In this document: positions 49,623 through 59,588 of the stretch, in pieces
How positions within the stretch are numbered: position 1 is the first letter of the stretch
How the letters are laid out: every line of letters begins with the position of its first letter
Source of the DNA: Heterostelium multicystogenum
Lineage: Eukaryota > Evosea > Eumycetozoa > Acytosteliales > Acytosteliaceae
Assembly (NCBI GenBank): GCA_003667245.1
Contig: RCNN01000183.1
Span: forward strand, 1 to 64,000
Direction: 5' to 3'
DNA: 64,000 nt
Program-made: the position numbers and the translations under genes
Notes under the pieces: model-generated
The model's input: the letters and a program-made list of their open reading frames with translations, nothing else
What the model was told of the DNA's origin: nothing
Databases searched by the model: none

Positions 49623-52000
49623 TTACTTACTGCTGATGGAGTATAATACATTGTTGGTGAGATCATGAGATGATTTGAAGTCGAGGCTTGTTATAAAGTC
49701 GAGTGGCAATGCCACTGAATAGTGGTAGAGTGTATTGATGTTGATAGAGTTTGCACTCTCGAGAATATCAAATAGGCTTCTATAGTCTTTAGTTCCTAAA
49801 GATGATAGTTTTTTATTTATCTTGTTAAAAAGGTGTGAAGATTTCTTTTGTATTGCAAATAGGACATTTTTTGATAATTCAAATTTAGCACCTATCTCTA
49901 TGCAATATTCCATCATTGGTATGAATAGGGACGATCGTGTCAAAGATAGTAGATTGGCTTCATTAAACATTGAATTCAAAATTTGATGTGATTTATCTTT
50001 ATATTGTTGGTCCAATAGATATTTAAATATTTCTAGTTGGCCTGTGACTATGGACTGCTCCACCAATGGATTTAAATCGAATGGATTTGTTGATTGTTTA
50101 CATTTCTCAATGTAATATTTAATGAGGTCTAATCTGCCAAGGTGTACTATTGAGAGTATATCGGATGAAAGATCATCTAGAGAAATGTGGTTTTGTTGCA
50201 AACAATATTCAATGAGATCGAAGTTACCATGTACAAATGCATAGTATAATAATAATTTGTAGTTTGGTCGGTGGTTTTCGAGTGTTTGAAGTACTCCAAT
50301 ATCTCCCACTTTTCCAACTGTATCAACGACATTTTCTATGAGCGAAGGATCGTATTCAGCGATATAGGATATGAATTCATAGTTTAGTGTTTTGATGGAT
50401 GCATCCAGTATTCTTTGTAGATTGAGTGATGGACTTTGCTGTGTTATCTTTTTGAAAAGATTTAGGTCTTTAATCATAAAGGTTCCATTTAATAGATCGT
50501 TGAAAAAGCAGAGTTTGTGTCAAACACTGAGTTTCTAAATAATGAAAGTAAGTTGTCTACATATTCTTCAGTAATGAATTTGATTTGAATAGGAATGCTA
50601 AGCTTGATGTATTTGTAAAGATAGGCTTGTGAATCTAAAGCTTTCAGACAAAGTCTGAGTCTTTCTGGTGTATCCATGTAGAGTTTACTAACGTCATAGG
50701 ATTCGAAATGGCTGGCAAGTTGTTCATAACCATAGAGCTCGACTAGATATTGGAAAACAGAACGATCTGGATTTTCAAAACTTCCTATTACCCAATCTTG
50801 GCAAAAATGATGCTCGTAGTTTCTAAGTGATACCAATCGTGCAAGTTTAATTTGATCCAGTGTGCCGTATTGGAATATTTTAACTGATTGTTGAGGTGGT
50901 GATGAACCAAGTTTCATTATGATAGGTATGCCAATGATACCGCCACTTTTGATAAGGCTAGTCAACAGTCCACTAAACTCATTGTAGGTGTAATAAGGAC
51001 GATTATCGTATAGCACCTTTAGGCAAGCATGAATAAGTAGATAGTACTCTAGTTCAGGATATTTATCAGCTTCGCAAGGATCCAGCGAAATGTCATAGGT
51101 TTTGAGTTCGTTGATTGCAGCGTTTAGTGATTGTTTGATGTCCGATTTCATAGCATCAAAATTGAAACCATCTTTCAGGTTATCTCTTCCTATTTGATCC
51201 AAGATTTCCATGGTATAGTTTGAATCAATTTCAATCTTATTGTTTTGAAAGTAATACCCTGCTATTTCTCTATTTAATTTAATGTTTGGGAACATCTTCT
51301 TTAAGATACGTAATCCATTCAATTTGACAACCAGCAATTTCGTTGTTTTGTAAGGATTTTCTTTTAATAGCTCCACCTTGATAGGATAGAGCGGACTTGA
51401 TTCAGTGGAGTCAATGACTTTTTCCAAATAGTTGAGATCCTTTTGAATCAATGTCGAGGAAATCAATGTGGTTGCTTTTAGTTTTGCACCTATATCAGAA
51501 AGCGGATTGCCATCCTCATCTTTTACATGCTCTATCAAATAGTCGTACAATTCAAACTGTGCTTGTACAAATGCATAGGTTTGAATGTTCATTGGTCTCG
51601 ATGACTTTCGAGCAAAAGCAATCGGGTACGACTGTTGTGATAGAAGCTTTACTCGTTCCAAAGAGCCACTCTCTACTGCGTAGTACAGCAGATCCTTGTC
51701 GACAAACTTCCATTGATATTGGCGATAGACAGCTTCGAACACTTGATCACTGACCAACCTGCATTTAACAAGTGACTTTATACAATCGTTTGATATATAC
51801 AATGATTGTGTTTTCATTCGATCCAATAGTAAACTGTAATATCCTGATCTCAAGATCTGATCTAATGTAAAATAGTGACTACTTTTGAATGCCCATTTAC
51901 TCTCTTTATTCGATTGTAGATCTATCGATTTTCTGGATTCAACAATCTTTTTAAATAGATATTTATTCTTAATTGTATTATATATTGGATTTGTATCCAT
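49623..52000 (-). CDS. large ankyrin-type repeat protein (dictyostelid family)
   Basis: Two ORFs (52000-50489 and 50477-49623) join through a single-base break in a T5 run near 50500, giving about 795 residues. The N-terminus MDTNPIYNTIKNKYLFKKIV is the type that opens many dictyostelid ankyrin/F-box-like proteins. Repeated helical units such as YYAVESGSLERVKLL, YYAFVHGNFDLIEYCLQQ, IVHLGRLDLIKYYIEK and QSIVTGQLEIFKYLL are degenerate ankyrin repeats. No catalytic domain is visible. Its role is unknown, and such proteins form large lineage-specific families. No intron is needed. Confidence 0.72.
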
Positions 52001-52783
52001 TTCTCAACCTAAATAAATAAATAAATATGACCAATATTTAGATTCAAAGATAAGATTTATAAAATTTCACCTAGATATGTTGCTAATCTCAACTATTTCT
52101 GATTTTTCAAAAAACAACAATCTAAAAACAACCTTCATTTTGAACCAAGATATTAATAATAATCTAAAGATAATCTAAATAGGTATACCTAAGTAATCCT
52201 ATAAATAAACTGAAATCTAGATAGTTTATTGGTTTAGAGTCTTTTAAAGATGAATGATTTAGTTCGGATATAGTTTACAAAAAAAAAAATCATTAAACTC
52301 TTTGGTCCACAAAACCAAACTTTATTCATTAGATCCAAATCAAAAAAACACGCAAACTAACATATTTATTTAAAAATATGTTATAAAATTTAACTAACCT
52401 GGTCAATAGAAACCTAAATATTTGGTTTTAGCCAATTTGATTGATATGGGGTTTTCAAACTATTGCAATGGATTATTATTGTAAAAACACAAACTTTTAT
52501 ATATTTTTAATTACTATGAATAGAAATAGAAAAGTGTCAAAGGAAATCACTTAAACTTTTAAGTTTGGAATGAGTTTAATTTAACATTTATCATTTTAAT
52601 TTAGAATCAATTTTTTTCTTGATTTGAACTGGTATTTAAAAGGACTATTGAGGATTTTCCATTTTAAATATATCAAACTTGTTTGTATAATATTTCTTTA
52701 CAATAACTTTATCTAATTTGTACCTATATCATAAAAATTAATTTTATTATTATTTGTGTTAAAAATATATCTATATATCCACT
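52001..52783. other. intergenic region
   Basis: Very AT-rich spacer between two divergent genes, with poly(A) stretches near 52279. It presumably holds both promoters. No other feature was seen. Confidence 0.55.
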
Positions 52784-54241
52784 ATGGATAAAATTAAAAC
52801 AATATTACCAAATTCTGAAGATTGGTGGAGTACTATAATTGGACTTGGTACATTTGCCTTTTGTTTTGTCATTTCTTTCTCTACCAAAGAAGATTACACA
52901 ACTGCCCCAATATGGACTAACCCAAAGACATTTTTCACGGACTCTTACTATTGGTGCTCCATTCCGATTGCATTCGTTATCTTATTAGTTGGAACAATGA
53001 CTTCTATGAAGTTTATGGACAAAAGGTTCGACATTCGAGGCTTCGTATTTATTTTTGCTTTAACTATTCTTTGTATCTTCATTGGAAGTCAAAAGACCTT
53101 TCATGACATCGGAGTAGGAGCACCTGTTTGGTCAATTGGCTTTGGATTTATATTTTCCAATATCATTTTCAGAGCGTACCATGTATCCATAAATTATACC
53201 AAAAGAGAAAGATATCAGTCAATTCAAGATTTTTCTTTAGATGAGAGTTCCCTCCTTATACCTCAAGAAATTAAGTCAATTTGGACAGAAGATTGTACCC
53301 CTCAATGGTTGAAAAGTGTCCTTCTCGATGAGTATTTTATTAAGGTTAGCTTGGTTCTACTGGCAATGGATCTAACTAAAGTGAAAGATGTGTTTGTTCC
53401 ATCGATTATAGTCTCTTCCGATACCATTTTCCTATTCATCTTTCTTTTTGCTATTGGATGGAAAATTTGGGTTCTTGATCATGATACTGCCATGGTTGCA
53501 GCGGCTGCTGTTTCAATATGTGGTTCATCTGCTGCCAATGCCATTGGGTCAACTATTGGTGCTTCAAAAAGTGCCATATCTTTCCCAATTGCAATCATGG
53601 CTATATGGACTGTACCATGTATTGTTCTAATGCCAATTATGTTTACCAAGTGGTTGGAGGATACTTTGCACTGGTCAAGTCGTCAAGGAGGAGCTTGGAT
53701 CGGAGGAACTATTGATACAACAGGTGCTGTAGTTGCTAGTGCTGCCACCATTGACGATGACTCTAAACAATCTGCAGCCATTGTCAAAATGCTTCAGAAT
53801 TGTCTGATTGGTCCAATTTGTCTCATCGTTCTTCTAGGTAACATCTGCTTCAGTCGTGACAAAGAGTCCAACATAACTTTTAAAAAAGTGTTGGAAATCC
53901 TATGGAACAGATTCCCAAAGTTTGTACTTGGTTTCATTGTGGTTTGTTCAATATTGATTGCATTGCCCAGTTCCGATTGGAAAACTCAGATCATCAATAC
54001 CTCCTTGCTAGGAAGTTCATGGTTTGAAACAATGGGATTCGTTTGTATCGGATTGAACATCAACATCACAGAGATCTGTAACAATCTAGGTGTAATGAAA
54101 CTGCTCGCTTTCTACCTGTTAGCGCAAATATTCGATATGTTTTACAACAGGTTTATTAACAAACTATGCATTTTGACAACTTACTACTTAAACCCAGTTA
54201 TAAATAGCCATGCCACCCAACAGCCACCTGTAGCTATTTAA
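52784..54241 (+). CDS. YeiH/UPF0324-family membrane transporter, copy 1 (intact)
   Basis: A single-exon ORF of 485 residues with no break. It opens EDWWSTIIGLGTF, as in bacterial YeiH-like proteins annotated as putative sulfate exporters. It has about ten hydrophobic segments. The family core is clear: AAAAVSICGSSAANAIGSTI, SFPIAIMAIWTVP, then GAWIGGTIDTTGAVVASAAT and QSAAIVKMLQNCLIGPICLI. The C-terminus is WFETMGFVCIGLNINITEI. The family is mainly prokaryotic, and together with the lack of introns this suggests acquisition from bacteria. The transported substrate is not known from sequence. A second, broken copy lies 670 bp downstream. Confidence 0.85.
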   Translation: MDKIKTILPNSEDWWSTIIGLGTFAFCFVISFSTKEDYTTAPIWTNPKTFFTDSYYWCSIPIAFVILLVGTMTSMKFMDKRFDIRGFVFIFALTILCIFIGSQKTFHDIGVGAPVWSIGFGFIFSNIIFRAYHVSINYTKRERYQSIQDFSLDESSLLIPQEIKSIWTEDCTPQWLKSVLLDEYFIKVSLVLLAMDLTKVKDVFVPSIIVSSDTIFLFIFLFAIGWKIWVLDHDTAMVAAAAVSICGSSAANAIGSTIGASKSAISFPIAIMAIWTVPCIVLMPIMFTKWLEDTLHWSSRQGGAWIGGTIDTTGAVVASAATIDDDSKQSAAIVKMLQNCLIGPICLIVLLGNICFSRDKESNITFKKVLEILWNRFPKFVLGFIVVCSILIALPSSDWKTQIINTSLLGSSWFETMGFVCIGLNINITEICNNLGVMKLLAFYLLAQIFDMFYNRFINKLCILTTYYLNPVINSHATQQPPVAI

Positions 54242-54908
54242 ATATCTAAAAAAATAAATTACGAATAGTAAAAAGATCTTTCTGAATCCCCGAAAAAGAT
54301 TTTTGTTGTCGGTATTTCACTTTGAGTGTTAAAAAGAAAAACTTGTGTTCAATTTCAAATAAACTACTAATATAAATGAGATTTGATAAATTATTAAGAT
54401 CCTCATTAATGATATAAATTATTAATTAATTAGTTTTAAAAGAAATATAATTATATAATATAAAGAATTGAGATCTACAAAATGAAATCATTTACATAAT
54501 GGTCTTTAGAGTGTGCATATGAAATTAATAAAAAAAATGCAAAAAAACACAAATAAAATCTCTGGGAAGAACCATCAGAAATAAATAAATGATAAAAAAG
54601 TTTAGAGTTTCGAAAGAGCCTGTCACATGCCATGCACTTATTGGGTTAGAAAATGCACAATTACTGTTTTAAATAGAAGTTAAAATACTGTTATGCTGCT
54701 ACCTACTATGTCTGGTACATTCTTCATTGTCACAATGAATTAATAATACTTTTCTATTACAATTATTATTATTAATAATATTAATATTATTATTTGTATA
54801 TTTATTTATTTATAATACTTGTCGACATTTAATATTATCATTCGACTTTAATTATATCACCTGGTTGTAAAAGTAGAGTAGATAGTAATAATAGTGGTTT
54901 AGTAGAGA
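54242..54908. other. spacer between tandem YeiH-like copies
   Basis: AT-rich DNA with ATT/AAT palindromic runs near 54763-54795. No gene was seen. It includes the promoter of copy 2. Confidence 0.5.
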
Positions 54909-56348
54909 ATGAATAGTGTTGTTGAAAAAATTAAAAACTTGTTCTCAACTTTTTAATACAGAAGACTGGTGGAGTACTGTCATTGGTTTGGGAACATTTG
55001 TATTTTGCTTTGCAATCTCATTTACAACCGATGCAAACTACTATACACCACCTTCATGGTCGAACAACCCAGCTACATTTTTCACTGCTTCTTATTATTG
55101 GTGCTCTATTCCTGTTATATTTTTTATCCTCCTAATAGGAACAGTGATACCGCTAAAGTCAATGAAAAAGAAATTTGATATTCGCGGTTTTCTATTTGTA
55201 TTTTTCTTGACTGTATTCTGCATCATCATTGGACATCAAAAGACTTTGAATGGCGTTGGACTTGGTGCTCCTGTTTGGTCTATTTGTATTGGAATTGTCT
55301 TTTCTAATATCATTTTCAGAGCGTACCATGTTATTGTGAATCTTATCAGAAGAAAGGGCTATGCTAGCATTCAAGAATCACCACTTGAAGACTGGGAAAC
55401 CCAGATAGTTCTACATCTTTAAAGCAAGCAGCTAAAACTGAATCGATTTGGACAGAAGATTGCACTCCAGAATGGTTGAAATGTGTATTGGTTGATGAAT
55501 ACTTTATCAAAGTTAGCTTGGTTCTACTGGCAATGGATCTGATGAAATCTAAAGATATATTCATTCCTTCAATCATGGTATCATCTGACACGATATTCCT
55601 CTTTGGATTTCTCTTTATATTTGGATGGAAAGTCTGGAGGCTTGACCGTGATTATGCAATCGTATCTGCAGGTGCTGTTTCAATCTGTGGGTCATCTGCT
55701 GCCAATGCCATTGGATCAACTATTGGTGCTTCAAAAAGTGCTATATCTTTCCCAATTGCAATCATGGCTCTGTGGACTGTGCCTGTCATTCCATTGATGC
55801 CAGTCATGTTTACAGAATGGTTGGAGGATACTTTGCACTGGTCAAGTCGTCAAGGAGGAGCTTGGATCGGAGGAACTATTGATACAACTGGTGCTGTAGT
55901 TGCCAGTGCTGCCATTTATTGATGACGATGCAAAACAATCGGCTGCCATTGTCAAAATGCTTCAGAATTGTCTGATTGGTCCGATTTGCTTAATCATTTT
56001 GATTGGTAACATCTGCGTCAATAGAGACAAAGAATCTGATCTATCTTTTAAAAAAGTGTTAAAGATACTATTTGATAGATTCCCCAAGTTTTGTACTCGG
56101 TTTTTTTTATAGTTAGTGCTATCTTGACAGCGTTGCCAAACTCTGATTGGAAAACTCACATCATCCAAACCTCATTACTCGGAAGTGCTTGGTTTGAAAC
56201 TATGGGATTTGTTTGTATCGGATTGAACATTCGAATAACAGAGATTTACAATAATCTGGGTGTGATGAAACTCATTCCGTTCTACCTTTTTGCACAATCT
56301 TTGGATATGGTAACAACAGGTTTACTTTCAAACTATGCTTTTTCTTAA
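54909..56348 (+). pseudogene. YeiH/UPF0324-family transporter, copy 2 (four frame breaks)
   Basis: Start at 54909 (MNSVVEKIKNLFS). The frame is lost in a T run near 54950, then continues EDWWSTVIGLGTFVF. Further breaks occur near 55400, 55918 and 56095. All blocks of copy 1 are present in order, including SICGSSAANAIGSTIGASKS, GGAWIGGTIDTTGAVVASAA and KQSAAIVKMLQNCLIGPICL, so content is complete but the frame is not. Parts of the core are almost identical in DNA to copy 1 (about 71 bp around 55818-55890) while the ends differ more, which suggests gene conversion. It could be a functional gene spoiled by sequence errors, since similar breaks affect conserved genes nearby. Confidence 0.8.
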
Positions 56349-57199
56349 AATTTAAGAAATTCACTAAATTTTGGAAATATTTAATAAAGTGGTTTTGTTA
56401 AAACTAATGATACTAAAATCGATCATGATCATTTATCAAAAAAACCAAGAAAGTTATTTTAATCAAGATATTTTTAAAGGAGTAATAAATGAAGTACTTA
56501 TTTTGTTTTTTTTTTTTTTTTTTAAGGAGGTAATAAAAGAAGTATTAAGCTTTATTTAATTGGATGGCCGGAACCATCAAGTTGATTAACAACTGAGAGT
56601 TTGTATCTTGAGGAACTAAAATGATGCTATCTACCAAAGACGAGAATGAGGCAAGGGGGTAGTGTCGTAGTGTCAAAGTCACGCCTTCTGCAGATTTTCT
56701 CTTGTTCAATTAGGTTAAGTTCTAACGACGGCCAATGAGAGTCGACATGGTGAGGATAACCCATGATTTCTATGCACAAGCAGTATTCTGTACCTCCACA
56801 TCTGAGCTGCCTGCATCAGCCTGGTGGGGACAGAGAGCTCCAGTACCTGAATAAGCTAATGATTCACCCAGACATACGCTTGAAAGAGGCAAACATTTAG
56901 CGTCCCTACTAAACGTTGATTAGGAACTGTAGCCTGGGCATAGAAAAGTGACTGCCAAAAGGGCGGTAACGAAAAAGCTAGGTGTAATGCGAAAAAGTGA
57001 AAAAAAAGGAATTTGGATTTCGATGACAAAAGAGCGAAAACGATGCAAGAAATAGCTATACTAAAGTAGAATAGTTAAGAGAATGATAAAGAACGATAAG
57101 TATATAATTAACCACATCAAGTGGCTCTTGATATATAGATTTTTTTATCGGATGACTTAAACCATTTTTTTTTACAACAAAAATGAAAAGACTTAAGTA
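56349..57199. other. unassigned region with a GC-richer segment
   Basis: After T18 (56506-56523), the stretch 56560-57000 is clearly GC-richer than surrounding intergenic DNA yet has no sustained ORF on either strand. It contains a perfect 6-bp hairpin (ACTGCC-AAAAG-GGCGGT) near 56951-56967. It might be a structured RNA gene or a mobile-element remnant. I could not match it to U snRNAs, SRP, RNase P or rRNA motifs from memory. Confidence 0.4.
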
Positions 57200-57614
57200 T
57201 TTTTTTTTTTTTTTTTTTTTTTTGTTGTTATAACCCATACAGTCAGTTGTTTATTTAAGGTAGGGTTTAGAAGCCTACAGATTTCTTTTTACAACCACAG
57301 GCCGGTTGTGATGACCATCATTTTATAGAGGCATGACTGCCTATTATTATTTGGAGCAAGGTGTTTCAACAGTGGACTGTTAAGTATTTCGAAGCGACAG
57401 AAGATTTTAAGAGTACACCAATGGTTTTACGTAGTTGAGGGCTTCGCTTGTCAATTTACATATTCTTCATGGCGGGATGGTATCATACAGACTTGAGAGT
57501 ACATGGGTTCACTGGAAGTGTATGGGGAAAAACTGGAAAACCCGGGATTCGAACCCACGACCCAAGGCGTCACAAGCAGACTACCATACCACATCAGCTA
57601 TTCTGCCTTGGGCA
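57200..57614 (-). mobile_element. tRNA-derived SINE-like element, copy 1
   Basis: The 5' end at 57614 (TGCCCAAGGCAGAA) is followed by an A-box (TAGCTGATGTGG) and, 44 nt later, a B-box (GGTTCGAATCC), the exact tRNA spacing. About 300 bp of tRNA-unrelated body follow, then AACAAC and a 24-nt poly(A) (T run 57200-57223 on the plus strand). It matches 59163-59573 over its full length with only about ten differences. It lies 91 nt downstream of tRNA-Val in the same orientation. No clear target-site duplication was found. Short ORFs inside it (57435-57636) are not genes. Confidence 0.85.
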
Positions 57615-57674
57615 AATTGCATTATCGATTAGATAATTTTCTTTTTTGGAGCGACTGACCAAAAAAGTATGAAA

Positions 57675-57688
57675 CACCACATGCGGTG
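57675..57688 (-). promoter_or_regulatory. post-tRNA palindromic motif after tRNA-Val
   Basis: CACCGCATGTGGTG on the minus strand, with ACCG starting 19 nt after the tRNA-Val discriminator. It differs at one base from the motif behind tRNA-Ile. No T run precedes it here. The first T6 on the minus strand (57661-57666) lies beyond it, so the primary transcript may contain the hairpin. Confidence 0.5.
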
Positions 57689-57705
57689 CTTCTTTGGTCA
57701 ATATA

Positions 57706-57778
57706 TGTTTCAACTGAGGATTGAACTCAGGACCCTGACCGTGTGAAGGTCATGTGATAACCACTACACTATTGAAAC
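57706..57778 (-). tRNA. tRNA-Val(CAC)
   Basis: The acceptor pairs GTTTCAA with TTGAAAC, with discriminator A. The D arm is GTGT-AGTGGTTA-TCAC. The anticodon arm is TGACC-TTCACAC-GGTCA, so the anticodon is CAC. The T arm is CTGAG-TTCAATC-CTCAG. All stems are sound and there is no intron. Confidence 0.95.
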
Positions 57779-58458
57779 CTTAATAATATTTTCAAACGAT
57801 TTTGGGTATATTCAAAACTAACCGTTAACATTCTAAAAATAAATTAAAAAAAAAGTTAACAAACATTTTTCCACTCTAACCAATGTCCACATTCACCTTA
57901 GAGGTATCTATTTGAAAGGAAATGATTTCACAATAAATTTAACGGGGTTGTATTTATATCAACTCCAATTACTATATAGATAATAATATTTCTAAAGAAT
58001 ATTGGAGCTCTTGGTTATAGTAAGTATTATAGGTATTGTAGTGATTAGTATCATAGATTGATTAATACTAATATATTTCATTAGTATATATAGCTAAATA
58101 TTCCAACTCTGAAAAGATTAATATTTTCACAAGGCATGCCAGTGCACTGGTATGTTTATCATGTTTTATCAATACAAACTAGTTTAAGCTAATTTATATT
58201 TGTATATCCAGTATTTAGATCAGATTGGTCACCATTTTTTGTATGGATCAATCTCTAAGAAAAATTACGCCAAGAATTTAGCAGATATCTATTTTAATTT
58301 GGAGAGACTTAATTGGAATGGTGGAACATTCATCACTTGTAGCTTAAATTTTAAATAAAAAGAAGTAACCATCTACTCTTTGTGTTTATGAAGATACAAA
58401 CAACACTGCATTAATGTACATTGAAGCTAATGTATTTTTAACAGGTGCGGGAATCTTT
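57779..58458. other. intergenic region
   Basis: AT-rich, with several inverted ATTA/TAAT stretches near 58030-58110. No gene or RNA was recognised. Confidence 0.5.
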
Positions 58459-58762
58459 TTATTTAGTATCGGATTTCTTTGAAAAAAAATAGGTCCCTAC
58501 AGATCCAAGAACACCACCTGCAACTTGAGTTGTTACTGCAATACCAGCAGCACCGACTGACTGAAGCTGTGAAACCAAAGCACAGGTACCGAGTTTACTC
58601 ATCATCGTTGCCCGCAACTGTGCCTTTTCCAATGCCACCAACTCCAAAACCTACCATAGAAACAGCTCCTGTTGTAGCAATAGGTAAAGTAACTGCAACT
58701 GCAACTCCTACACCAGTGACAAGTGCTACATTTTTAATATTATCTTTTTGTTATTAAGTTCA
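58459..58762 (-). CDS. ISG12/IFI6-IFI27 family small membrane protein
   Basis: Start at 58762 (MNLITK; one A too many in the A5 run). Then VALVTGVGVAVAVTLPIATT, GAVSMVGFGVGGIGKGTVAG, a break, and MMSKLGTCALVSQLQSVGAA with GIAVTTQVAGGVLGSVGTYF. It ends KKSDTK at 58459. The run of Gly/Ala-rich hydrophobic helices with G-F-G-x2-G-I, then M-M-S and L-Q-S-V-G-A-A-G, is the signature of the ISG12 (IFI27-like) family, small proteins of mitochondrial or nuclear-envelope membranes. About 100 residues is normal. It sits alone between two divergent tRNA genes and the SINE copies. Confidence 0.78.
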
Positions 58763-59018
58763 TATCTGGTTGTTATAGAAATTATAATTTCTATTTGTTT
58801 TTTTTTTGATTGTTTTCTATTTTTGTTTGTTTTTTCAACATTATTTATGCTTTTATGATTTATAAAATGAATGATACAAAGGATACAACCATAATTATTG
58901 ATAAGAATATAATTGGAGATTCTAACAACCACTTGTTTAACATCAATTGATAAAATGTTAAAAAACTAAACTAAGAGATGTGGCACAAAATATGACGATG
59001 AAACACAAAATGTCATAA
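58763..59018. other. spacer between ISG12-like gene and tRNA-Ile
   Basis: AT-rich 256 bp containing the ISG12-like promoter and the tRNA 5' flank. The minus frame at 58726-58932 here is not a gene. Confidence 0.45.
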
Positions 59019-59110
59019 GCTCTCGTAACTCAGTCGGTAGAGTGTAGTACTTATATTACAGTATAGATTAGCAATGCTAAAGGTCGTGAGATCGAAACTC
59101 ACCTGGAGCA
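59019..59110 (+). tRNA. tRNA-Ile(UAU) with intron
   Basis: The acceptor pairs GCTCTCG with CTGGAGC with one mismatch, discriminator A. The D arm is ACTC-AGTCGGTA-GAGT. The anticodon stem TAGTA/TGCTA closes a loop CTTATAA once an 18-nt intron (about 59056-59073) is removed after position 37, the canonical intron site. The anticodon is then TAT. The T arm is GTGAG-ATCGAAA-CTCAC, whose loop begins A instead of the near-universal T54. So the gene may be a variant or a pseudo-tRNA. Confidence 0.8.
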
Positions 59111-59113
59111 AAA

Positions 59114-59118
59114 TTTTT
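59114..59118 (+). terminator. Pol III oligo(T) terminator of tRNA-Ile
   Basis: Five T residues starting 4 nt after the tRNA end. Confidence 0.75.
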
Positions 59119-59127
59119 AAAAACTTT

Positions 59128-59141
59128 CACCGCATGCGGTG
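59128..59141 (+). promoter_or_regulatory. post-tRNA palindromic motif after tRNA-Ile
   Basis: CACCGCATGCGGTG is a perfect palindrome, extended by CTTT/AAAG on either side. ACCG starts 19 nt after the tRNA discriminator, as behind tRNA-Val. Confidence 0.5.
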
Positions 59142-59162
59142 AAAGTACCTCTTTGACTTAAA

Positions 59163-59573
59163 TGCCCAAGACAGAATAGCTGATGTGGTATGGTAGTCTG
59201 CTTGTGACGCCTTGGGTCGTGGGTTCGAATACCGGGTTTTCCAGTTTTTCCCCATACACTTCAAGTGAACCCATGTACTTTCAAGTCTGTATGATACCAT
59301 CCCGCCATGAAGAATATGTAAATTGACAAGCGAAGCCCTCAACTACGTAAACCATTGGTGTACTCTTAAAATCTTCTGTCGCTTCGAAATACTTAAACAG
59401 TCCACTGTTGAAACACCTTGCTCCAAATAATAATAGGCAGTCATGCCTCTATAAAATGATGGTCATCACAACCGGCCTGTGGTTGTAAAAAGAAATCTGT
59501 AGGCTTCTAAACTCTACCTTAAATAAACAACTGACTGTATGGTTATAACAACAAAAAAAAAAAAAAAAAAAAA
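59163..59573 (+). mobile_element. tRNA-derived SINE-like element, copy 2
   Basis: Head TGCCCAAGACAGAA, A-box TAGCTGATGTGG from 59177 and B-box GGTTCGAATAC from 59222 (one base off consensus). The same ~300-bp body as copy 1 follows, ending in an A21 tail (59553-59573). Folded as a tRNA, the 5' GACAGAA and the sequence after the T arm (GTTTTCC) can form several acceptor pairs, as expected of a decayed tRNA origin. It lies 52 nt downstream of tRNA-Ile in the same orientation. Confidence 0.85.
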
Positions 59574-59588
59574 CATATAAAGTTTATT

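Noticed and set aside
57435..57636. Overlapping short frames in SINE copy 1, repeated at 59127-59342
   Set aside because: They are inside the mobile element and are conserved only because the element is repeated.
59170..59243. Functional tRNA in the SINE head
   Set aside because: A and B boxes are present, but the D and anticodon stems pair poorly and the acceptor has mismatches, so it is a decayed tRNA-like promoter.
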